The translations under genes and the position numbers were made by a program. A stretch of DNA of 10,842 nt, taken from assembly GCA_900545875.1 (NCBI GenBank), contig URAQ01000034.1, positions 1 to 10,842 of the forward strand. Reading direction: 5' to 3'. Below the pieces are notes generated by a model. It saw only the letters and a list, made by a program, of their open reading frames with translations, had not been told where the DNA came from and ran no database searches. This stretch comes from an uncultured Collinsella sp. GTDB taxonomy: Bacteria; Actinomycetota; Coriobacteriia; Coriobacteriales; Coriobacteriaceae. Below are positions 6,362 to 10,842 of this stretch, one piece after another; the first letter of the stretch is position 1; every line of letters starts with the position of its first letter.

Positions 6362-6393
6362 ATTGTAGCATGGAGCGTGCGGGGGCGCTTCAA
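6362..6393 (-). promoter_or_regulatory. Promoter of the YitT-family gene (extended -10)
   Basis: On the minus strand TGCTACAAT ends at 6362, an extended -10 (TGn plus TACAAT at 6362-6367). TTGAAG (6388-6393) stands upstream with a long 20-bp spacer. Initiation near 6355 would leave a leader of about 40 nt before the GTG start. Confidence 0.55.
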
Positions 6394-6454
6394 TTCACCC
6401 TCTCCCGACAACCAAAGCGGGACCAGCAATCCCACGACCAAAGGCCCAAATTAC

Positions 6455-6573
6455 AAGTGAGTAGACTTTACGCGACCTGCAGAGCACACCCAAAACCGCC
6501 ACCCCTGTGACCTGCGGTTTTACAAAGGAAGATATGCATTGTGCTCGGCCTGCGCCAAAAAGTCTACTCACTT
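6455..6573. repeat. 119-bp nested inverted-repeat element
   Basis: Outer arms AAGTGAGTAGACTTT (6455-6469) and AAAGTCTACTCACTT (6559-6573) are perfect 15-bp inverted repeats. After a symmetric 12-nt internal loop on each side, GAGCACA (6482-6488) pairs with TGTGCTC (6540-6546). Inside that, AAAACCGC (6492-6499) pairs with GCGGTTTT (6514-6521). There is no open reading frame of note. It fills much of the gap between the HAD gene and the YitT promoter. Its arm plus seven flanking bases recurs, 19 of 22 identical, at 7436-7457. It could be a MITE-like element or a structured RNA; no clear target duplication is seen. Confidence 0.7.
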
Positions 6574-6619
6574 AGTCCGAATCGAAGCCAAACGGATCCA
6601 AATAGATGACAAATTAAGC

Positions 6620-6667
6620 CAATCCGCAGCAAAAGACGCGTGAATCAGTGCTTCTCGCGGCGGATTG
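6620..6667 (-). terminator. Possible terminator hairpin of the HAD gene
   Basis: CAATCCGC (6620-6627) pairs with GCGGATTG (6660-6667), with a partly self-complementary 32-nt interior, beginning 3 bp after the HAD stop. Only a weak T-rich stretch (GGCTTAATTTG) follows on the minus strand. Confidence 0.35.
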
Positions 6668-6670
6668 ACG

Positions 6671-7300
6671 CTACAAAGCGGCCAAAATGTCGGTCAGATT
6701 ATCGATAACGGCATCGGCTCGCGATTGATCGAGGTTGACGCCCTCGTGCGGACGCAGTGCCAGGACGCGGGCGCCGGAACGCTTGCCGGCCTCGATCCCC
6801 AAAGGCGAATCCTCGATAACCAGGCACTCGGCAGGCTCCACCCCCAGCGCCTCCATGGCACGCAGGTAGATCTCGGGGTCGGGCTTAAACGCACTGCACT
6901 CGTGACCGCTGATGGTGTAGTCCAGCACATCGGCGATACCGGCAATCTCTACCAGCTCGTCAATGAGCTCACGATAAGACGAGCTCGCGATGGCACACTT
7001 CACGCCGCGCTCGTGCAGTGCGCGCATCACCGGCTCCGTCTGCTCGTTGAGCAGCTCGGCATACGGAACGGGATGGTCCGGGCTATAGACCTGCTTGTAC
7101 TCCACGCGCAGGCGCTCGCGCAGCTCAACATCGTCAGGTACCAGCGACTTCCAAATGGCGGGCTCGTTAGACCCCGAAAGATCGGGGATCTCGTCAAAGT
7201 GAAAGCCCTTCTCTTCCATAAACGCCACGCGACGACGGTTGTAGAACCACTCGGTATCGACCAGCACGCCGTCCATGTCAAACAGCACTGCCTTGATCAT
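6671..7300 (-). CDS. HAD-superfamily hydrolase, beta-phosphoglucomutase-like
   Basis: A 209-aa HAD subfamily IA protein, a magnesium-dependent phosphatase or phosphomutase of small phosphorylated metabolites. Motif I is DMDGVLVD with nucleophile D8 and acid/base D10. Motif II is S106 (AIASSS), motif III K139 (FKPDPEIY) and motif IV E163-D164 (EDSPLGIEAG). Residues about 16-85 form the helical C1 cap. The ATG at 7298-7300 is preferred since GGAGGAG then sits 6 nt upstream; the ATG at 7304-7306 would abut the ribosome site. It follows the terminator of the PTS/SIS operon with a 44-bp hairpin repeat in its leader. A sugar-phosphate substrate is likely, but motif data cannot separate a phosphoglucomutase from a phosphatase. 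A link with the adjacent sugar operon is inference. Confidence 0.93.
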   Translation of the reverse strand: MIKAVLFDMDGVLVDTEWFYNRRRVAFMEEKGFHFDEIPDLSGSNEPAIWKSLVPDDVELRERLRVEYKQVYSPDHPVPYAELLNEQTEPVMRALHERGVKCAIASSSYRELIDELVEIAGIADVLDYTISGHECSAFKPDPEIYLRAMEALGVEPAECLVIEDSPLGIEAGKRSGARVLALRPHEGVNLDQSRADAVIDNLTDILAAL

Positions 7301-7315
7301 ACGCATCTCCTCCCA

Positions 7316-7359
7316 CCTGCCAAAAAGGGACAGGTTTATTTTGGTAGGTTTTATCTGGG
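7316..7359. repeat. 44-bp hairpin repeat, copy B
   Basis: This is 40/44 identical to 5183-5226. One arm carries CCTGCC instead of CCTACC, which turns an A-T pair into a G-T wobble and so keeps the RNA stem. It ends 15 bp before the HAD start codon, directly upstream of the GGAGG ribosome site, so in a transcript the hairpin would sit in the HAD leader. Confidence 0.75.
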
Positions 7360-7393
7360 ATTTGCGACGCGACAGACACGCCCTCCCCAGAGC

Positions 7394-7425
7394 AAAAAAG
7401 GGGACGGGGCGCAAACCCCATCCCC
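7394..7425 (-). terminator. Intrinsic terminator of the PTS/SIS operon
   Basis: A 10-bp stem with one mismatch (7400-7409 with 7416-7425, loop CGCAAA) is followed on the minus strand by six T residues. It lies about 35 bp after the SIS-gene stop and is the clearest intrinsic terminator in the window. Confidence 0.88.
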
Positions 7426-7435
7426 TCTCAATCAA

Positions 7436-7457
7436 CCCGTAAGGTCTACTTACTTGT
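7436..7457 (-). repeat. Copy of the arm of the 119-bp inverted-repeat element
   Basis: On the minus strand these 22 bases match 6453-6474 at 19 positions (core ACAAGT, AGTAGAC, TTACG). They lie directly after the SIS-gene stop codon and before the terminator. No second arm is seen nearby, so this may be a solitary remnant. Confidence 0.5.
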
Positions 7458-7459
7458 GA

Positions 7460-8443
7460 TTAGTAGGAAAGCTTCCACATGTAGCGGCGCATGGTCAGCG
7501 GGTGCTGACGGGCCTCGGCGATCTGGTTGCCGTACTCGCGCATAACGGCGAGGTGCAGCAGCGGGTTGAAGTAGGTGACGACGCTCGCGGGCACGGCGTC
7601 AGCCAGGCCGTAGTCCTTGGAGTCGATCAGAGCGACCTTGGCGCCCATGCGCTCAAGGAAGGTGAGGGCGCGGGCGTCCATCGGACGGGTAGCGCCATCG
7701 GACATGAAGAAGACGTAGGGCTTACCCTCGGTGGAAACCTCGAACGGGCCGTGGAAGTACTCGCCGGTGTTGTAGGCGGCGGCGTCGATCCACTGCATCT
7801 CGGTGAACAGGAAGGCGGCGTGAGAGTAAGCCATCTTCTCGGAGGCACCAGAGGCCATGAAGTAAATCATCTTGTCGTCCTTGAAGTCCTCAGCGAACTT
7901 CTTGGCGAGCTTCTTGCAGGACTGAGCAGCGTTCTCGCAGAGATCGAAGACGTTGGTGAGGCCGGTGATCATGTCGTCGTACTTGTCATAGCCCTCGGTC
8001 TGCTGAAGGATCTCGAGAGCAAGAGCGATGGCATAGCCGGGCTTCTCGCACTTGGCAGCGAAGTTGGCGTGGAAGCCGTGAACGATGACGTAGTCGGCGT
8101 CGACGGTCAGAGCGGAGCCAGCCTTGTTGGTGAGGGAGACGACCGGGCAGTTGTGCTTCTTGGCGGTCTTGTTGGCCTCGACGGTCTCGGGCGTGGAGCC
8201 ACCGAGGGAGCAGGTGATCACGAAGGTGTGCTCGTTGACCCAGGAAGGCGTGTCGTAGTTGAACTCGTTAGCGGTGAAGATCTGAACGTTCAGCTTGTCC
8301 GTGTTGTTGGCCAGGAAGTACTTGGCGGGGTACAGGTCGGACATGGAAGCACCGCAGCCGACGAAGGCGACACTGTGGATCTCGTGGTTGGACAGGACGT
8401 CAGCGACGATCTGCTTAGGGAGGTTAAGGTCGATCTCGTACAT
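7460..8443 (-). CDS. SIS-domain sugar isomerase/deglycase (FrlB/GfrF-like)
   Basis: A 327-aa cytosolic protein with two SIS domains. The first (about 20-150) has VAFVGCGAS (25-33) and SLGGSTPET (79-87), the phosphosugar-binding loop. The second (about 175-315) has MASGASEKMAYS (196-207) and GEYFHGPFE (227-235), whose Glu-His pair is typical of the FrlB group, and ends PLTMRRYMWKLSY. FrlB-type enzymes split 6-phosphorylated Amadori compounds into glucose-6-phosphate and an amino acid; GfrE/GfrF do related work behind a mannose-type PTS. The gene lies last behind IIB, IIC and IID, the same arrangement. The ATG at 8441-8443 is preferred (AAAGGA 9 nt upstream); an ATG three codons earlier touches that ribosome site. 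Other family members include GlmS-like isomerases and AgaS, so the exact substrate is open. Confidence 0.9.
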   Translation of the reverse strand: MYEIDLNLPKQIVADVLSNHEIHSVAFVGCGASMSDLYPAKYFLANNTDKLNVQIFTANEFNYDTPSWVNEHTFVITCSLGGSTPETVEANKTAKKHNCPVVSLTNKAGSALTVDADYVIVHGFHANFAAKCEKPGYAIALALEILQQTEGYDKYDDMITGLTNVFDLCENAAQSCKKLAKKFAEDFKDDKMIYFMASGASEKMAYSHAAFLFTEMQWIDAAAYNTGEYFHGPFEVSTEGKPYVFFMSDGATRPMDARALTFLERMGAKVALIDSKDYGLADAVPASVVTYFNPLLHLAVMREYGNQIAEARQHPLTMRRYMWKLSY

Positions 8444-8508
8444 CTGACACATTCCTTTCGATTTTTGCGGCGCCACATTGCCGGGCGCTCGCAGGGTTAC
8501 CGTGGTTT

Positions 8509-8526
8509 GGACCGAGTCGCCGGTCC
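8509..8526. other. Small hairpin in the IID-SIS spacer
   Basis: GGACCG/CGGTCC forms a perfect 6-bp stem with a 6-nt loop. It is part of a run of palindromes in the 199-bp gap between the IID stop and the SIS start. Confidence 0.35.
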
Positions 8527-8534
8527 GTTGAGGA

Positions 8535-8563
8535 TGCGACAAGGGGACTGTCCCATTGTCGCA
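8535..8563. repeat. 29-bp palindrome with GGGGACTGTCCC core
   Basis: TGCGACAA (8535-8542) and TTGTCGCA (8556-8563) are perfect inverted repeats. The centre GGGA-CTG-TCCC continues the stem after one mismatch. The core resembles REP-type palindromes and shares a GGGACA/GTCCC motif with the other repeats of this window. It lies between IID and the SIS gene. Confidence 0.65.
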
Positions 8564-8577
8564 TTTTGGGGATGGAA

Positions 8578-8608
8578 GCCTGCCTGGGGTATGGGATGCC
8601 AGGCAGGC
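8578..8608 (-). terminator. Strong hairpin after the IID gene, possible intra-operon partial terminator
   Basis: A perfect 10-bp GC-rich stem, GCCTGCCTGG/CCAGGCAGGC, with an 11-nt loop. It is adjoined by the palindrome CCCCCGGGGG (8608-8617) and begins about 25-35 bp after the IID stop. Only TTCCAT follows on the minus strand, so full termination is unlikely. It may reduce read-through into the SIS gene or protect the upstream mRNA. Confidence 0.5.
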
Positions 8609-8642
8609 CCCCGGGGGAAAGCGGTTAGGCGCTTGGTCGCGA

Positions 8643-9476
8643 CTAGGCCAGAATGCCGGCCGCGGAGAGGGCGATGCCGCCCACGATGGCGATCACGAGA
8701 AGCCAACCGGTGTTGACGTTCTTCTTGATGAGCCAGTACATAAGGCCGGTGAGGCCAAGGGAGATCATCTGGGGCATCATGCCGTCCAGGATGTCCTGGA
8801 TAACGACGGTGCCCTCAGCGAACTGCAGCGGGGTGGTGGCGCCGATCAGCGTAGCGATCATGCCGCCCACGGACATAAGACCCACGATGCCGCAGACATA
8901 CATGAGCTTCTCCATGAGGTCGCCGCCCTGAAGCTTGCTCAGGTACTCGTGACCGCCCTGATAGCCCATCTTGGCTGCGAACCAAGTGATCAGCACGGAG
9001 GGCACGATGGAAATGAGCATGGCCAGGATCGGGCCCATGATGGAGCCCTGCTGAGCCAGCTGAACGCCCAGGCCAAAGGCGATAACGCGGATGGTGCCCT
9101 GGAAGAAGGAGTCACCGATGCCGGAAAGCGGACCCATGAGGGAGGTCTTGACCGCGTTGATCGAATCGGGATCGAAGTTCTCGGGATCCTTGGCGTACTC
9201 CTCCTCCATGGAAGCGGAGAGACCCAGGATGAAAGCGCTCGTCTGCGGGGTGCAGTTGTAGAACGCCATGTGACGGTGGTAAGCCTCTTTCTTAGCAGCG
9301 AGCTGCTTGGGGTCGGACTCGTCCGGATAGAGGCGATCGAGCGTGGGAACCATGCCGTAGAGGAAGCCCATGTTCATCTGACGCTCGTAGTTCCAAGAGG
9401 CCTGGATGGCCCAGGAGCGCCAGAAGAACTGGCTGACCTTCTTGTTCAGGGACACGTCCTTGGTTGCGGTTGCCAT
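8643..9476 (-). CDS. PTS mannose/fructose/sorbose family transporter, IID component
   Basis: A 277-aa IID subunit. With IIC it forms the membrane channel that imports a sugar while IIB phosphorylates it. The N-terminal cytosolic part has FFWRSWAIQASWNYERQMNMGF (17-38), typical of ManZ-like proteins. FYNCTPQTSAFILGLSASMEE (72-92) stands where many relatives have FFNTHP or similar, and SLMGPLSGIGDSFFQGT (112-128) is the family signature. Hydrophobic segments run at about 129-143, 148-167, 186-205, 220-240 and 255-277. The start ATG at 9474-9476 has AGGAGGAA about 8 nt upstream, which overlaps the IIC stop codon. The gap to IIC is 13 bp, so the two are translationally close. Substrate specificity cannot be read from the sequence. 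Confidence 0.96.
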   Translation of the reverse strand: MATATKDVSLNKKVSQFFWRSWAIQASWNYERQMNMGFLYGMVPTLDRLYPDESDPKQLAAKKEAYHRHMAFYNCTPQTSAFILGLSASMEEEYAKDPENFDPDSINAVKTSLMGPLSGIGDSFFQGTIRVIAFGLGVQLAQQGSIMGPILAMLISIVPSVLITWFAAKMGYQGGHEYLSKLQGGDLMEKLMYVCGIVGLMSVGGMIATLIGATTPLQFAEGTVVIQDILDGMMPQMISLGLTGLMYWLIKKNVNTGWLLVIAIVGGIALSAAGILA

Positions 9477-9489
9477 AGTGTGTTCCTCC

Positions 9490-10284
9490 TTAGTCTTCGT
9501 CGTCTTCGAGCGGATCGTAGTCGGAATCGACACCGGCGGCTGCATGGGAACCGTTGAACTTGAAGCCCATGAAGACGACAGCCAGGCACACACCGATCAG
9601 AGCGACCGCGATGACGGACAGGTTGAGGTAAGCGGCGAGCAGGAAACCGATGAACAGGAACGGAGTCATACCCTTCTTGATCATCATGGTGAGCAGCAGG
9701 GCCAAGCCGTAGGCGGTCATGATCTTGGTCGAAACGTTAAGACCAGTGGACAGCCACTCGGGAACCATGTTGACGATGGCCTGAACCAGGTCGGTGCCAA
9801 CAAAGACGGCGAGGAAGATCGGCAGGAAGTACATGACGGCGTACAGACCGGAGCCGGCGCAGATGTGCATGCGGTAGGCGGTCTTGAACTTTCCGTTATC
9901 GATCGCGCTATCTGCCACATGGGTGAGGGCGGCGATGATGGAACGGAACACGATGCCGAGGAGCTGACCCAGGACGGCGACCGGGATGGCGATCGTCATG
10001 GCGGTCTCGGCGGAAGCATCGGTCAGGCACGCGAAGGCAGCGGCCACGATGCCGCCCAGGACCATATCGGGCGGAACGGCGGCGCCGACCTGCACCAGGC
10101 CCATGGACACGAGCTCGACGGCGGCACCGACGGCAAGGCCGGTGGGCACATCGCCCAGCAGCAGACCGACGAGCGTAGCGCCAACGAGGGGCTGCTCGAA
10201 GTTAAGACGACCGAGCAGGCGGGAGTCCCACATGCAGAACACGCCGACGAGGCCGACGAGCACCGCACTGATGAACGTATTCAT
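9490..10284 (-). CDS. PTS mannose/fructose/sorbose family transporter, IIC component
   Basis: A 264-aa IIC subunit, the other half of the membrane channel of a mannose-type PTS. Nearly the whole protein is hydrophobic, with about seven to eight segments. It shows family landmarks: QPLVGATLVGLLLGDVPTGL near residues 31-50, AAVELVSMGLVQVGAAVPPD (54-73) and GGIVAAAFA (77-85). The last 20 residues leave the membrane and end in an acidic tail (DPLEDDED). The ATG is preceded by AAAGGAG at 6 nt. It lies 36 bp after the IIB stop and 13 bp before the IID start, so the three PTS genes form one operon. The length is normal for ManY-type proteins. Confidence 0.96.
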   Translation of the reverse strand: MNTFISAVLVGLVGVFCMWDSRLLGRLNFEQPLVGATLVGLLLGDVPTGLAVGAAVELVSMGLVQVGAAVPPDMVLGGIVAAAFACLTDASAETAMTIAIPVAVLGQLLGIVFRSIIAALTHVADSAIDNGKFKTAYRMHICAGSGLYAVMYFLPIFLAVFVGTDLVQAIVNMVPEWLSTGLNVSTKIMTAYGLALLLTMMIKKGMTPFLFIGFLLAAYLNLSVIAVALIGVCLAVVFMGFKFNGSHAAAGVDSDYDPLEDDED

Positions 10285-10320
10285 ACCCTTCTCCTTTCAG
10301 TCAGGCAAAAGCCTGGTTGA

Positions 10321-10842
10321 TTACAGCTTGGCGTCGATGTCGACGCTCTGATACGTAGGGGTCTGCTGGACGTAGAGCTTGATGCCCATGTCGAGCAGCT
10401 GGTTGATATCGGCCTTCTGGGTGGCATCGAGGAAGACGGAGCTGTCCTTGCCGCCGACCTGATCGGCACCGTCGTGGTTGGCGGTGGCGCCCAGGTTGAT
10501 GGCGTCGAGCTTGTAGCCCTGGCAGAACTGCAGCATCTCGGCAGTGTTGCCAAAGACGAACATAACGCGCTCGCCGAGGGTGTTGAGCTTGTCCATCTTG
10601 GCGAGGGCACGCTCGACGGTGAAGACGTTCAGGCGCACGCCCTGGGGCTTGGCCAGCTTGAGAGCGCCCTTCTTGATGTCATCGTTGGCGGCAGCGTTGT
10701 CGACGACGATGATGCGCTCGGCCTGAACCTTGGTGGTCCAGGTAAAGACGACCTGGCCGTGCAGCAGACGGTAGTCAAGACGTGCAAGGACGATCTTGGC
10801 GGGACCGGAGCTGTGACGGGACGCCTTGGCCTTCTTGGCGGG
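10321..10842 (-). CDS. PTS mannose/fructose/sorbose family IIB component, N-terminus outside the window (possibly IIAB)
   Basis: The C-terminal 173 residues of a IIB protein, which takes phosphate from IIA on a histidine and gives it to the incoming sugar. The phosphorylation site is in ARLDYRLLHGQVVFTW, with the His codon at 10759-10761. The rest follows the family pattern: ERIIVVDNAAANDD, then VRLNVFTVERAL, RVMFVFGNTAEML, and the closing region DINQLLDMGIKLYVQQTP. A stand-alone IIB would start just before the ARLD motif. Here, 16 more residues rich in Lys, Ala, Ser and Pro precede it with no start codon, and the frame is open at the edge. That stretch resembles the hinge between IIA and IIB in ManX. 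It is the most upstream gene of the visible operon. Confidence 0.93.
   Translation of the reverse strand, partial: PAKKAKASRHSSGPAKIVLARLDYRLLHGQVVFTWTTKVQAERIIVVDNAAANDDIKKGALKLAKPQGVRLNVFTVERALAKMDKLNTLGERVMFVFGNTAEMLQFCQGYKLDAINLGATANHDGADQVGGKDSSVFLDATQKADINQLLDMGIKLYVQQTPTYQSVDIDAKL

Noticed and set aside
7301..7435. Upstream extension of the HAD gene by 45 codons
   Set aside because: The extension would read through the 44-bp hairpin repeat and the operon terminator. The internal start at 7300 has a good ribosome site directly before the family's first motif.
8444..8542. Upstream extension of the SIS gene by 33 codons
   Set aside because: The extra residues lie in the palindromic spacer, lack a ribosome site and do not resemble the family N-terminus.
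7502..8716. 404-codon plus-strand frame over the SIS gene
   Set aside because: It is antisense to a well-conserved SIS protein; the Val/Gly/Leu-rich translation has no family motif.
9477..9593. Upstream extension of the IID gene by 39 codons
   Set aside because: It overlaps the end of IIC in another frame; the ATG at 9476 has a near-consensus ribosome site.
9406..10320. 304-codon plus-strand frame over IIC
   Set aside because: Its His/Gly/Asp-rich translation is what antisense to a membrane-protein gene looks like.

Overview
The window looks like chromosomal DNA from a gut member of the Coriobacteriia, most likely Collinsella. The grounds are high GC, an actinobacterial-style gene set that is nonetheless rich in mannose-family PTS genes, and the combination of HutC-type GntR regulators, a YitT/DUF2179 membrane protein and an IS110-family element. 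The genus is an inference from gene content; no rRNA or marker gene is present. Every real host gene is on the minus strand, so transcription runs from high to low coordinates. The IS110-family recombinase is the only real plus-strand gene.

Read in the direction of transcription, the right half (10842 to 7394) is a sugar-uptake operon. It holds a mannose-family PTS IIB protein (open at the window edge, probably the C-terminal half of a IIAB fusion), IIC, IID, and a SIS-domain protein of the FrlB/GfrF deglycase type. It ends at a good intrinsic terminator. The likely logic is PTS import and phosphorylation of an amino-sugar or Amadori compound (fructoselysine or glucoselysine type), then cytosolic deglycation to a hexose phosphate and an amine. 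The substrate cannot be fixed from sequence. A HAD phosphatase of the beta-phosphoglucomutase type follows, then a YitT-family membrane protein with its own promoter, then a complete GntR/HutC regulator.

The left half holds recQ and the first two thirds of a second GntR/HutC regulator starting 2 bp after the recQ stop. Between the complete gntR and recQ sits an IS110-family element (about 2606-4159) with 15-bp inverted repeats. It has a short left end and a long, structured right end of about 300 bp, as in the IS1111 subgroup, whose right end encodes the guide (bridge/seek) RNA.

The intergenic spaces are rich in palindromic repeats. They include two 40/44-identical copies of a 44-bp hairpin repeat, a 99-bp hairpin, a 119-bp nested inverted repeat whose arm recurs after the SIS gene, a 29-bp palindrome, and GTCCCC-containing repeats on both sides of the IS. 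These are the least explained parts of the window.
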